Below are positions 10,119 to 18,657 of a DNA stretch of 64,000 nucleotides, in pieces. The stretch comes from CAVYOE01 sp963770155. GTDB lineage: Bacteria > Actinomycetota > Thermoleophilia > Solirubrobacterales > 70-9. A program made the position numbers and the translations under genes. The notes under the pieces are model-generated. The model was given only the letters and a program-made list of their open reading frames with translations, had not been told where the DNA came from and ran no database searches. Location of the stretch: contig CAVYOE010000001.1 of NCBI GenBank assembly GCA_963770155.1, positions 2,278,698 through 2,342,697 of the forward strand, given 5' to 3'. Position 1 is the first letter of the stretch. Each line of letters begins with the position of its first letter.

Positions 10119-10506
10119 GCGTGTTCCCCTTCCTCTCGATGGTCGCGTAAGCCTACTCCTGGCCATGCAGCCAGGCAGCCAGGAAGTCAGCTGAGTCGGT
10201 ACGCGGCCCGGTCGACCTGAAGCCTGCGTGTAAGCATCAGGCCGCGGGCGTGCCCGCGCAAGGCAGCGCCGGGCCTAAATCGGCCGCTCGCAGTTGGACA
10301 GTGGTCGAAAGGGTGCCCCCAGGCACGATCTGTGAACGGTTACCCGCAAATTGCGCCTGCGTATTCGACGGGATCGAGAAGTTCTCCCGCCGCTTTTCCT
10401 CCGCCTGTCCAAAGACTGCACGCACGCCCGCGCCTACCGTGCCAATGGTCAGAAAACCGCGATCACCGCGGGCTGGTCTCGCGGTGGGCATGGAAAGGAA
10501 TTGGGC
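10119..10506. other. intergenic region between divergent genes (aldehyde dehydrogenase and amt1)
   Basis: A 388-base gap without a convincing gene. It must hold both divergent promoters, but no box pair stands out. It contains the short palindrome GCGGGC-GT-GCCCGC near 10244-10258 and a hairpin (CACCGCG/CGCGGTG) at 10464-10486 in the amt1 leader, just before its ribosome binding site AAAGGAA. No known riboswitch was recognised here. Confidence 0.5.
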
Positions 10507-11988
10507 ATGAGACGACGGTTCTTGGCGGTGCTCCCGATCGCCGCGGTGGCGCTTTTTGCGCTTCCGGGCGTGGCGGGCGCCGACACCCTCGACAAGGCGA
10601 CCAGCGATGCGGGTTTGCCGACGTCGATCGCAATCAACTCGATGTGGGTGATCGTTGCCGGTTGCCTCGTGATGTTCATGCAGGCCGGGTTCGCGTTCCT
10701 GGAGATTGGTTTCTCCCGTTCCAAGAACGCGGGCACCGTGGTCGCCAAGATCCTGATCAACTTCGCGATCGCCGCCCTCGGCTTCTACGCCGTCGGCTTT
10801 GCGTTTGCGTTCGGGACCGGAGAGATCATTGGTCACGGAGGGTTCTTCCTCCAGGACTTCGGTGATCCGGCGACGGCGTTCCCCGTGATGGGGCTCTCCG
10901 ACGCGACGGTGGAGGCGAAGTGGTTCTTCCAGTTCACCTTCTGCGCCGTCTCACTGGCGATCGTCTGGGGCACCACCCTGGAACGGATCAAGTTCGGCGC
11001 CTACATCATCTACGCGATTCTGTTCAGCACCGTGATCTACCCGATCGGGGCCCACTGGGTCTTCGGTGGCGGCTGGCTTCAGGCCAACGTCGGCATGCAG
11101 GACTTCGCTGGCTCTACTGCCGTCCACCTGATCGGTGCCACCGGCGGTCTCGCCGCGCTGCTTCTGCTCGGCGCCCGCCGCGGGAAGTACGACAAGCAGG
11201 GCAGGCCCCGCGCCATCCCCGGCCACTCGATGCCGATCTTCGGACTCGGCGTCATCATCCTGTGGCTCGGCTGGTTCGGGTTCAATCCGGGCTCGACCCT
11301 GGGTGCCCTCGACGGTCGCTTCACCGAGGTGCTGATGGTGACCCAGGTGGCCGCCGCTGCCGGCGTGATCACCGCGGCGATCACCAGCAAGCTCATGGTG
11401 AAGACGCTCGATATCGGCATGGTCGGAAACGGGGCGATCGCCGCCCTGGTTGCAATCACCGCTCCCTCGGGATACGTCGAGGTCTGGGCGGCGCCGATCA
11501 TTGGCGGTATCGCCGGGGTCCTGGTCGTCTACGGGATCCTGTTGATCGACAAGTACCTCGACGATCCGGTCGGGGCACTTTCGGCACACGGCCTCGCGGG
11601 CATCTGGGGGACCCTCTCATGCGGGTTCTTCACCTCGCCCCGTCTGGCTCAGTACAACGCCTTCGGCGATCCCGAAGGCGGGCTGTTCTATTCGGGCAGC
11701 CTCAACCAGCTCGCCGATCAGGCACTGGGCGTTGCGGTCGCGTTCGCGTTCGTGTTCACGGCCAGCTTCGTCGCCTTCTGGCTGATCCGGGCTACCTTCG
11801 GCCTCCGGGTCACCCCCGAGGAGGAGGACGCTGGTCTGGACATCTCCGAGCACGGCATGTACGGCTATCCGGAGACGTTCATTCCACAGCCGGAGTACCC
11901 CGGCGCCGCCAGCGGTCCGCTTCCAGCGGGCAAGCCGGCGATTGCCGGTCAGCCCGAGTTGGCCAAGGCGACAGCCAATGGCAGCTGA
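10507..11988 (+). CDS. amt: ammonium transporter 1 (Amt/MEP/Rh family)
   Basis: A 493-residue Amt with a signal-like N-terminus followed by about eleven membrane helices. The twin-histidine pore is intact: QDFAGSTAVHLIGA supplies the conserved Asp and the first His, and SAHGLAGIWG supplies the second His. It conducts ammonium/ammonia across the membrane. ATG 10507 is chosen because AAAGGAA precedes it and the signal segment MRRRFLAVLPIAAVALF begins there; longer in-frame starts add non-homologous residues. The C-terminus has a cytosolic tail rich in Pro/Ala. The PII gene starts 14 bases later, the standard Amt-GlnK pairing. Confidence 0.95.
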   Translation: MRRRFLAVLPIAAVALFALPGVAGADTLDKATSDAGLPTSIAINSMWVIVAGCLVMFMQAGFAFLEIGFSRSKNAGTVVAKILINFAIAALGFYAVGFAFAFGTGEIIGHGGFFLQDFGDPATAFPVMGLSDATVEAKWFFQFTFCAVSLAIVWGTTLERIKFGAYIIYAILFSTVIYPIGAHWVFGGGWLQANVGMQDFAGSTAVHLIGATGGLAALLLLGARRGKYDKQGRPRAIPGHSMPIFGLGVIILWLGWFGFNPGSTLGALDGRFTEVLMVTQVAAAAGVITAAITSKLMVKTLDIGMVGNGAIAALVAITAPSGYVEVWAAPIIGGIAGVLVVYGILLIDKYLDDPVGALSAHGLAGIWGTLSCGFFTSPRLAQYNAFGDPEGGLFYSGSLNQLADQALGVAVAFAFVFTASFVAFWLIRATFGLRVTPEEEDAGLDISEHGMYGYPETFIPQPEYPGAASGPLPAGKPAIAGQPELAKATANGS

Positions 11989-12002
11989 AAGGAGCCGGTG
12001 AG

Positions 12003-12371
12003 ATGAAGAAGATCGAAGCATTCATCCGTCACGAGGCGTTCGAGCCGATTCGGACCGAGCTGCTCGAGAAGGGGATCCCCTCTCTCTCGATCAGCGAGGT
12101 CAAGGGCTCGGGCCGCCAGAAGGGCGTGGTCGAGACGTACCGCGGCTCGACCCTGACGGTGAACGTTCGCCCGAAGTTGAAGATCGAGTGCGTGGTCGAC
12201 GAGCGCGAGAAGGGCATCGTGGTTGAGACGATTCTCAAGCACGCCCGGACCGGCGATGTCGGCGACGGCAAGATCTTCGTCCTGCCGGTCGAGGAGGCGA
12301 TTCGCATCCGCACCGGCGAAGAGGGCGATACGGTGCTGCAGTCCCACGCGGAGGAAGAGATTCCCGCGTAG
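12003..12371 (+). CDS. PII signal-transduction protein 1, Tyr51 missing
   Basis: A 122-residue PII trimer subunit. The T-loop reads GSGRQKGVVETYRGSTLTV and the C-terminal signature is TGDVGDGKIFVLPVEEAIRIRTGE. Gln39 and Lys58, which contact 2-oxoglutarate/ATP in known PII proteins, are present. Counting from Met1, position 51, the usual site of uridylylation or adenylylation, is Leu, so covalent control by GlnD seems impossible. It is encoded between amt1 and glnA and probably gates Amt1 and/or affects glutamine synthetase by direct ligand-dependent binding. GTGAG lies before the ATG start. Confidence 0.93.
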   Translation: MKKIEAFIRHEAFEPIRTELLEKGIPSLSISEVKGSGRQKGVVETYRGSTLTVNVRPKLKIECVVDEREKGIVVETILKHARTGDVGDGKIFVLPVEEAIRIRTGEEGDTVLQSHAEEEIPA

Positions 12372-12400
12372 TCTGCGGCACACAGGAATTGGATCAGCGC

Positions 12401-12429
12401 GGCCGGGGCCGACCAGATTGGCCCCGGCC
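12401..12429 (+). terminator. hairpin between PII1 and glnA
   Basis: A perfect 10-bp stem (GGCCGGGGCC with its complement) closes a nine-base loop, 30 bases after the PII1 stop and 78 before glnA. There is no T-run. It could terminate amt1-PII1 transcription or reduce read-through into glnA. Confidence 0.6.
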
Positions 12430-12506
12430 GTCGCTTCCTCCGATTCCCGAGATTCACAAAGCTGAGAACGAAAGCCCGAGACAAGAGAAAAGGAGCAACG
12501 AGGGAA

Positions 12507-13988
12507 ATGGCTACTGCAACGACTTCCAAGCGTTCCAAGGGATCCAAGGCTTCGAAGGGATCCAAGGCTTCGAAGGGATCCAAGGCTTCGAAGGCCAAGG
12601 TTTCCAAGGCCAAGGCTTCCACGAATGCCAAGCCGAAGACCAGCGCCAAGGACATCCTGGCCCGGGTCGAGGCAGAGGGCATCGAGTTCATCCGCTTCTG
12701 GTTCACCGACGTCGAGGGGACACTGAAGTCCTTCGCGGTGGGCAAGGAGGAGCTGGAAAGCGCCCTCGAGCAGGGCATGGGATTCGACGGTTCATCGATC
12801 ACGGGGTTCAACGCGATCGAGGAGTCGGACATGATCGCGATGCCCGACCCCGACACCTATGCGGTGTTGCCGTGGCGCGACGACGGCGGCGAAGGCAAGG
12901 GCAATGTCGCCAGGATGTTCTGCGACGTGCTCAGGCCCGGTGGCGAGCCCTACGAGGGCGACCCGCGGCACATCATGCGTCTCGCCCTGGCCCGCGCGGC
13001 CGATATGGGGTTCGACACGTTCAACCTCGGGCCCGAGCTCGAGTTCTTCTACTTCGCCAGCGACGAGGTGGGAGAGGACGGCAAGCCGATCATCCTCGAC
13101 AAGGGTGGCTATTTCGACCTGACCACCCTGGATGCGGGCTCCGACCTGCGCCGCGACACCGTCAACGCACTGAAGGCCCTCGGGATCCCGATCGAGTACA
13201 CGCACCACGAGGTCGGGCCCTCGCAGCACGAGATCGACATGCGCTACGCCGACGGGCTGCGGATGTCCGACAACGCGATGACCTACCGGATCGTGATCAA
13301 GGAGATCGCGACCATGCACGGGGTCTACGCGACCTTCATGCCGAAGCCTCTGTTCGGAGAGAACGGCTCGGGCATGCACACCCACCAGTCCCTGTTCAAG
13401 GGAGGCAAGAACGCCTTCTTCGACAAGGACGATCAGTACCACCTCTCCGGAACGGCGAAGTCCTACATCGCCGGCCTGCTCAAGCACGCCCGCGAGATCT
13501 GCGCGCTGTTCGCGCCCAACGTCAACAGCTACAAGCGGCTGGTGCTCGGCTACGAGGCCCCCGTCTACTCGGCCTGGTCCCAGCGCAACCGCTCCGCCCT
13601 GGTCCGGGTTCCGATGTATCACCCGGGCAAGGAGCAGGCGACACGGTGCGAGCTGCGTTGCCCCGATCCCTCCTGCAACCCGTACCTCGCGTTTGCGGGC
13701 ATGCTGCATGCGGGTCTCGAAGGGATCGAGAAGGGCTACGAGTTGCCCGATCCGATGGAGACCAACCTGTATGACCTGAGTCACGACGAGCGCGAGAAGG
13801 CGGGGATCGAGCAGCTGCCGGAGACGCTCGGCGAGGCAATCGAGGTGCTGGCCGGCTCCGAGTTGGTTGAGAAGGCGCTCGGCGAGCACATATTCCCCCG
13901 CTACGTCGAACTGAAGCGCGCGGAGTGGGAGGAGTACCGGATCCAGGTCAGCCAGTGGGAGCTGGACAAGTACCTGCCGATTCTCTAG
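12507..13988 (+). CDS. glnA: glutamine synthetase, type GSI-alpha, with Lys-rich N-terminal extension
   Basis: A 493-residue glutamine synthetase that makes glutamine from glutamate, ammonia and ATP. The core starts near residue 48 (KDILARVEAEGIEFIRFWFTDVEG) and shows MGFDGSSI, the ATP/metal segments NLGPELEFF and HHEVGPSQHEID, HTHQSLF, NRSALVRVP and RCELRCPDPSCNPYLAF. The C-terminal segment around NLYDLSHDEREKAGIEQLP follows the Bacillus-type GSI-alpha pattern, without the 25-residue insertion of adenylylated GSI-beta enzymes. Residues 2-47 are an added tail of Ser/Lys/Ala repeats (SKGSKA), absent from standard GlnA. AGGAG precedes the ATG. It follows the Amt1-PII1 genes. Confidence 0.95.
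   Translation: MATATTSKRSKGSKASKGSKASKGSKASKAKVSKAKASTNAKPKTSAKDILARVEAEGIEFIRFWFTDVEGTLKSFAVGKEELESALEQGMGFDGSSITGFNAIEESDMIAMPDPDTYAVLPWRDDGGEGKGNVARMFCDVLRPGGEPYEGDPRHIMRLALARAADMGFDTFNLGPELEFFYFASDEVGEDGKPIILDKGGYFDLTTLDAGSDLRRDTVNALKALGIPIEYTHHEVGPSQHEIDMRYADGLRMSDNAMTYRIVIKEIATMHGVYATFMPKPLFGENGSGMHTHQSLFKGGKNAFFDKDDQYHLSGTAKSYIAGLLKHAREICALFAPNVNSYKRLVLGYEAPVYSAWSQRNRSALVRVPMYHPGKEQATRCELRCPDPSCNPYLAFAGMLHAGLEGIEKGYELPDPMETNLYDLSHDEREKAGIEQLPETLGEAIEVLAGSELVEKALGEHIFPRYVELKRAEWEEYRIQVSQWELDKYLPIL
12539..12592. repeat. 18-bp tandem repeat in glnA 5' end
   Basis: Three exact copies of an 18-base unit starting gggatccaagg at 12539, 12557 and 12575 encode the SKGSKA repeats of the glutamine synthetase N-terminal tail. 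Identical copies mark recent expansion and a slippage-prone site. Confidence 0.9.
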
Positions 13989-14019
13989 CCGGCGGACTCA
14001 GAAAACGTTTCGAGCACGC

Positions 14020-14042
14020 GGGCCGGCGCCAAGCGCCGGCCC
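14020..14042 (+). terminator. glnA terminator
   Basis: A 10-bp GC stem (GGGCCGGCGC and complement) with a three-base loop starts 32 bases after the glnA stop, followed by gttgcgttt. A good intrinsic terminator candidate. Confidence 0.75.
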
Positions 14043-14091
14043 GTTGCGTTTCGGATCTAGGATCGCGCTCCCCTACGAAAAGGAGCAGAGC

Positions 14092-14286
14092 ATGGCTGCG
14101 TTCGAATACAAGACCGAGGTGCTGACCTCGATCGTTGGTGAGGAGAAGCTTCGCCTCGACGACTTCGAGGGTTCCTTGAAGGAGCACGGCGATCAGGGCT
14201 GGGAGCTGGTGACGATGGTCCCCAACGTCAACATCCAGCGCGGCAAGGACGGCGATCTCCTGATCTACAAGCGCCCGGCGGGCTAG
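14092..14286 (+). CDS. DUF4177-like small protein
   Basis: A 64-residue protein, MAAFEYKTEVLTSIVG at the start and GWELVTMVPN in the middle, the layout of the DUF4177 family (EYK...GWELV). AAAGGAG sits nine bases before ATG 14092; a longer in-frame start at 14044 overlaps the glnA terminator. Function is not known. It lies between glnA and the second PII-Amt pair, which may be coincidence. Confidence 0.75.
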   Translation: MAAFEYKTEVLTSIVGEEKLRLDDFEGSLKEHGDQGWELVTMVPNVNIQRGKDGDLLIYKRPAG

Positions 14287-14345
14287 CCGCCCGCGCAGGC
14301 TCTGGCGCCAGCGGACTTTTCTTCGCAGTTAGCGGCCTTTTGAGC

Positions 14346-14363
14346 CGCGGGCTGCCCGCGGTC
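14346..14363 (+). terminator. hairpin upstream of PII2
   Basis: CCGCGGGC and its complement form an eight-bp stem around a single T, about 60 bases after the DUF4177-like gene and 85 before PII2. Probably a terminator for the small gene. Confidence 0.45.
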
Positions 14364-14447
14364 CCCGGGGCCGTGGCCCGCCAGCCGATAGTCTCGCGCC
14401 GCTCGCCGGTCCCGGCGGGCCACGACGTCATTGAATAGGGAGACACG

Positions 14448-14876
14448 GTGAAACTCGTAATCGGGATCGTTCGTCCGGAAAAGGCCAACGACGTGCTCGA
14501 GGCCCTCTACCGGGCCGAAATCCGCGGCTTCTCGATCAGCCGGGTCCAGGGCCACGGCGGCGAGCTCGACCGGGTCGAGACCTACCGCGGCACGACGGTG
14601 AAGATGGGCCTCTCCGAGAAGGTCAGGTTCGAGATCGCCGTCTCCGACAACTTCGTCAAGACGACGATCGAAGCCCTCCGCGACAGCGCCCAGACCGGTG
14701 ACGTCGGCGACGGCAAGATCTTCGTGGTCGATCTCGAGCAGGCCGTCCGCATCCGCACCGCTGAGGAAGCCGAAGACGCGGTGACCCCGGTAGGCAAAGG
14801 CTCCGGCCCGAAGAAACGGACCCGCGCCCGGAAGACGACCGCCAAGCCGAAGACCAAGTCCGGAGGCAAGAAATGA
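14448..14876 (+). CDS. PII signal-transduction protein 2, Tyr51 missing, basic C-terminal tail
   Basis: A 142-residue PII protein. The core (to about residue 112) has YRGTTVKMG in the T-loop and TGDVGDGKIFVVDLEQAVRIRT. Residue 51 is Val rather than Tyr, residue 39 is Glu rather than Gln, and Lys58 is kept. About 25-30 added C-terminal residues are strongly basic (PKKRTRARKTTAKPKTK), which PII proteins normally lack. GTG start with AGGGAGA upstream. The stop overlaps the ATG of amt2, so the two are translationally coupled; the likely partner is Amt2. Confidence 0.92.
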   Translation: MKLVIGIVRPEKANDVLEALYRAEIRGFSISRVQGHGGELDRVETYRGTTVKMGLSEKVRFEIAVSDNFVKTTIEALRDSAQTGDVGDGKIFVVDLEQAVRIRTAEEAEDAVTPVGKGSGPKKRTRARKTTAKPKTKSGGKK

Positions 14877-16177
14877 CCGAGGTCCTCAACATCGCCCAGG
14901 CGGCCAAAGTCGACACCGGCGACACCGCCTGGATGCTGACCGCGACGGCGTTTGTCCTGTTCATGACGATCGGGCTCGGTCTCTTCTACGCCGGCCTCGT
15001 CCGCGCCAAGAACAGCCTCAACACGTTCATGATGTGCGTCTCGGCGATGGCGATCGCCGCGGTCACCTGGATCGGGATCGGCTACTCGCTCGCCTTCGAC
15101 GGGACGGGCGACCTGATCGGCGGCCTGGGCTACGTCGGCCTCCAGGACGTCACCTTCGAGCCACTGGAGGGGCAGACCATCCCGCACCTCCTGTTCATGT
15201 CCTTCCAGATGACCTTCTGCATCATCACCACGGCCCTGGTCTCCGGCGCCGTGGTCGAGCGGATGCGGTTCAGCGCATGGCTCGTGTTTGCGACCCTGTG
15301 GTCGATCGTCGTCTATGCCGTGCTTGCCCACTGGGCCTTCGGCGGCGGTTGGCTGATCGAGGGAGGAACCCTCGACTTCGCCGGCGGCGTCCCGGTCGAG
15401 ATGGCCTCGGGCTTCTCGGCACTCGCCGCGGCGATCGTGGTCGGGGCCCGCAAGGACTACGGGCGCCAGGCGATCCTGCCCCACAACGCGGTCTACACCC
15501 TGCTCGGAGCCGGAATCCTGTGGTTCGGCTGGTTCGGATTCAACGGCGGCAGCGGCTTCAACACCGGGGACAACAGCATCCTCGCCTTCACCAATACGTT
15601 GATCACGCCCGCCTGCTCCCTGCTCGCCTGGTTCATCATGGATGCGATCCGCGGCCGCCAGGTGACCGCGATCGGCGCCGCCACCGCAATTGTGGTCGGC
15701 TGCGTTCTGATCACCCCAGCCGGCGGCTTCATCAGCCCGGGCTGGGCCGCGGCACTTGGCATCGCCGGTGCGCTGCCCTGCTACTTCGTGATCGTCTGGC
15801 GCGCTACCCGCGTCGACGAGACGCTCGACGTGCTCGCTGCTCACGGCGTTGCCGGTTTCACCGGGATCCTCTTCATCGGGTTCTTCGCCCAGGAAAACTG
15901 GAACGGGCTCTCCGACGGGCTCGTCTACGGCAACTCTGACCAGCTGCTTGACCAGGCGCTCGCCGCCGGGGCAGCTCCGGTCTATGCCTTCGTCATGACC
16001 TTCATCCTGCTCAAGGTGATCGGCTTCCTGATGCCGCTACGCGGCGAGGACCGCGAGGAAGCCCTTGGCATGGACGTGATCCATCACGGTGAAGAGGCAT
16101 ACGTCACCGGCGAGGGCGCGATCCTGGTCTCGCAGGAAGGCGGGGTCGAGGGCGAGCGGGCTGTCGCCGAGCCCTAG
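14873..16177 (+). CDS. amt: ammonium transporter 2, Glu at the first pore-histidine position
   Basis: A 434-residue Amt/MEP/Rh channel with about eleven helices. The first pore motif reads DFAGGVPVEMASGF, where the usual His (AmtB His168) is Glu; the second His is kept in LAAHGVAGFTG. A Glu here is known from fungal Mep1/Mep3-type transporters, where it changes conductance and pH dependence. There is no signal peptide. The ATGA overlap with PII2 and a T-tailed hairpin just after the stop define a two-gene transcript. Confidence 0.94.
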   Translation: MTEVLNIAQAAKVDTGDTAWMLTATAFVLFMTIGLGLFYAGLVRAKNSLNTFMMCVSAMAIAAVTWIGIGYSLAFDGTGDLIGGLGYVGLQDVTFEPLEGQTIPHLLFMSFQMTFCIITTALVSGAVVERMRFSAWLVFATLWSIVVYAVLAHWAFGGGWLIEGGTLDFAGGVPVEMASGFSALAAAIVVGARKDYGRQAILPHNAVYTLLGAGILWFGWFGFNGGSGFNTGDNSILAFTNTLITPACSLLAWFIMDAIRGRQVTAIGAATAIVVGCVLITPAGGFISPGWAAALGIAGALPCYFVIVWRATRVDETLDVLAAHGVAGFTGILFIGFFAQENWNGLSDGLVYGNSDQLLDQALAAGAAPVYAFVMTFILLKVIGFLMPLRGEDREEALGMDVIHHGEEAYVTGEGAILVSQEGGVEGERAVAEP

Positions 16178-16179
16178 CC

Positions 16180-16204
16180 AGCGCGAGCCGCGCTCTCCTT
16201 TTTT
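16180..16204 (+). terminator. amt2 terminator
   Basis: AGCGCG/CGCGCT hairpin with an AGC loop, followed by CTCC and six Ts, placed between the amt2 stop and the convergent sugar dehydrogenase gene. Confidence 0.75.
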
Positions 16205-16207
16205 GCG

Positions 16208-17410
16208 CTAACCCTGCCGCGTAGCGACGATCCGGTAGACCGGGCCCGAGAGCGAGGTCACGTAGATGTGTCCGGCGCGGTCCTCGCCGAACGAAGAGAG
16301 CAGCTCGACCCGAAGGCCCGTGGTGTGGTCGCGACCGGGCTTGCCCTTGCCGACCGGCGGCCTGAAGGCGCGGATCTGGCCCGTGCAGAAGTCTCCGAAG
16401 ATGTAGCGGCCGAGCACCTCGCGCCCCTTCAACCGCGCGAGCTGCCCGTCGCGGACGATGTAGCCGCCGGTGACCGCGCAGGCGCCCTTGCGGCCGCGGG
16501 GGTAGGCGAACACCGGCATCTCCACCTGCTTGCGGGCCACGCCGCCATAGAGGGCGCCGAAGGCCTCGTAGGCTGACCAGCCGAAGTTGGCGCCGTTGGC
16601 GTTCTCCCAATCGAGCATGTCGACCTCCTCGAAGCGGTCCTGCCCGACATCGCCGATCGCCAGCTTGTCGGTCACCCGGTCGAATGAGAAGCGCCACGGA
16701 TTCCGCAGCCCGTAGGCGTAGATCTCGTCGCGGCCGCGCCGGCCCACGAACGGGTTGTCGTCGGGAATCGTGTACGCCTGGCCCTCCGACTGCTTCGGGT
16801 CGATGCGCAGCATCTTGCCGAGCAGCGTCCCCTTGTCCTGGCCTGTCCGGAACGGGTCGAATGACGGCCCGCCGTCGCCGGAGCCGACGAAAAGGTTGCG
16901 ATCGGGACCGAAGACGAGCATGCCGCTGTGATGGCGGTCGGAGTTCTGCGGGATGGTCAGCACCTCGCGTCCGCTTGCCGGGTCGGCCACGAGCTTGGTG
17001 GAGCCCCGCTCGTACTCCTCGATCCGCAGGCCGTTCTGCTTGCCCGTGTAGGCGACGTAGAAGAGACCGCTTTCCGCATAGTCCGGGGCGAACGCGATCG
17101 AGAGTAGCCCCTGCTCGGACCCCTTCTCCTTCACATTTTCGGTCAGGTCGAGGAAGGGTTGCGGCTCGACCTTCTCGTCGACCAGAACCCGGATCGTTCC
17201 CGGCTTCTCGACCACGAACAGGAGATCGCCCTCGTTCGGAGGCTGGGCAACGTATACCGGCTGGTCGAAGTCACCGATCTTGTTCAGGGCGAGGCGCTTG
17301 GGCCCTGCATCCCCGCTGCCGCGGGCAGCGGCGATCAGCACCGTCGTCAACGCCAGCATCAGCGCGATCACGGTCTCGATCTGCCTGAGAGATGGTCCGA
17401 AGCTGATCAA
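16208..17410 (-). CDS. PQQ-type glucose/sorbosone dehydrogenase family protein, paralogue 1
   Basis: A 400-residue six-bladed propeller protein of the GSDH family, exported through an N-terminal hydrophobic segment (about residues 12-28). Family landmarks are GLLSIAFAPDYAESGLFYVAY, LLGKMLRIDP, YAYGLRNPWRFSFD, IGDVGQDRFEEVD and GANFGW. The catalytic-region motif is HHSGMLVFGPD, where the other three copies have HNGG. These enzymes oxidise sugars with PQQ and pass electrons to an acceptor; the substrate here is unknown. The start overlaps the end of the upstream paralogue by four bases. Last gene of a five-gene minus-strand operon. Confidence 0.87.
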   Translation of the reverse strand: MISFGPSLRQIETVIALMLALTTVLIAAARGSGDAGPKRLALNKIGDFDQPVYVAQPPNEGDLLFVVEKPGTIRVLVDEKVEPQPFLDLTENVKEKGSEQGLLSIAFAPDYAESGLFYVAYTGKQNGLRIEEYERGSTKLVADPASGREVLTIPQNSDRHHSGMLVFGPDRNLFVGSGDGGPSFDPFRTGQDKGTLLGKMLRIDPKQSEGQAYTIPDDNPFVGRRGRDEIYAYGLRNPWRFSFDRVTDKLAIGDVGQDRFEEVDMLDWENANGANFGWSAYEAFGALYGGVARKQVEMPVFAYPRGRKGACAVTGGYIVRDGQLARLKGREVLGRYIFGDFCTGQIRAFRPPVGKGKPGRDHTTGLRVELLSSFGEDRAGHIYVTSLSGPVYRIVATRQG

Positions 17411-18645
17411 TGCTCTGGATTCAGAGCGTAAACGCCGCCGGTGAAGCTGGCGGCGAAGATGCGGCCGTCTGCTCCCTCTCCGAACGAGACCAGGCCGAAG
17501 GTTCGCGCGGGGGAGAGGCGCATCCCTTCGGTGCGGTCGTCGACCGCGCGGTCAGGGAACGGCAGCAGGCTGCGGAGCTCGCCCGAGCAGGCGTCGCCGT
17601 ACAGGTAACGGCCGTTGAGCTCGGGGATGCGCGGATCCCGCACGACGTAGCCGCCGATGATCGAGCAGCCCTGATCGTGGGGGTAGGTGTGGATCGGTTC
17701 GGTGAGGCGACCGCCCGGCTCGAGCTCGTAGTCGGTCCGGAACGGCTGGTCCCCCTCGAACCGGGGCCAGCCGAAGTTGCGGCCCACCCCCTGGTCGCGT
17801 TCGACGAAGTTGAGCTCCTCGACGTCGTCGGCGCCGGGATCAGCGATGGCCATCGCGCCGGTCTCCCGGTCGAAGGAGAAGCGGTAGGGGTTGCGGAGGC
17901 CGTAGGCGTAGATCTCCGGCCGCTGCTTCTCGCGTCCGACGTACGGGTTGTCGTCCGGGACGGTGTAGGGCTCGTCGCCGGAGGGGCGGGGGTCGATTCG
18001 GAGGATCTTGCCGAGCAGTACCGACCGCTGTTGGGCGCGGTTGCTGACGAAGTCCTTCCTCACCGGGCCGCCCTCCCCGAGGCCGATGTAGAGGAAGCCA
18101 TCCGGGCCGAACTGGAGCTGACCGCCGTTGTGCTGATCGCGCTCCCCGGCCCCATGAGGGGCGTTCAGGATCGGCCGTCGCGATGCGGGATCCGCAAGCA
18201 GCGGATCGTCGTCCGAACGGCGGAACTCGTCGATCTGGACGCTGTTGTCGTCGAGGTTGTAGGCGACGTAGAAGAGCCCGCTCTGGCCATAGTCCGGGGC
18301 GAAGGCGAGACCGACCAGACCCTGCTCGGAGCCCTCGTCGTTGACCCGGTCGATCAGATCGAGGAACGGCTCGGCCTGCTTCTCGCCGTCCTCGAGCACG
18401 ATCACGTGCCCGTACTTGGTCGTGATGAAGATCTGGTCCTTGACCCGCGGCGGCTGGGTGACGTAGGTCGGCTCGGTCGCCTTCGCGATCCGGTCGAGGC
18501 GGGCGACGCGTTCTCCCGCCGGCAGCTCGTTAACCGGTGGCCCCTCGTCCTTGGCGAGGTAGTCGTCGTCGTCGCCGCAGGCGGCGAGCAGGGCAATGAT
18601 CACTGCGGCGGCGAGGGCCGCCAGGGGGGCTTTCAGGGCACGCAA
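17407..18645 (-). CDS. PQQ-type sugar dehydrogenase family lipoprotein, paralogue 2
   Basis: A 412-residue GSDH-family protein. The N-terminal signal ends in a lipobox (IALLAAC, Cys near residue 22), so it is probably membrane-anchored on the outer face. It shows QGLVGLAFAPDYGQSGLFYVAY, QHNGGQLQFGPDGFLYIGLGEGG, LLGKILRIDPRP, YAYGLRNPYRFSFD and NFGWPRFEG. The position that is usually GDVGQD reads ADPGADD, so this copy is more diverged at the blade carrying it. It overlaps paralogue 1 by four bases. Confidence 0.87.
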   Translation of the reverse strand: MRALKAPLAALAAAVIIALLAACGDDDDYLAKDEGPPVNELPAGERVARLDRIAKATEPTYVTQPPRVKDQIFITTKYGHVIVLEDGEKQAEPFLDLIDRVNDEGSEQGLVGLAFAPDYGQSGLFYVAYNLDDNSVQIDEFRRSDDDPLLADPASRRPILNAPHGAGERDQHNGGQLQFGPDGFLYIGLGEGGPVRKDFVSNRAQQRSVLLGKILRIDPRPSGDEPYTVPDDNPYVGREKQRPEIYAYGLRNPYRFSFDRETGAMAIADPGADDVEELNFVERDQGVGRNFGWPRFEGDQPFRTDYELEPGGRLTEPIHTYPHDQGCSIIGGYVVRDPRIPELNGRYLYGDACSGELRSLLPFPDRAVDDRTEGMRLSPARTFGLVSFGEGADGRIFAASFTGGVYALNPEH

Positions 18646-18657
18646 GACCGGCGCAGA

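Noticed and set aside
10330..10360. Possible GlnR-type box before amt1
   Set aside because: Only one short GTTAC-like element is visible, without the second half-site at the expected distance.
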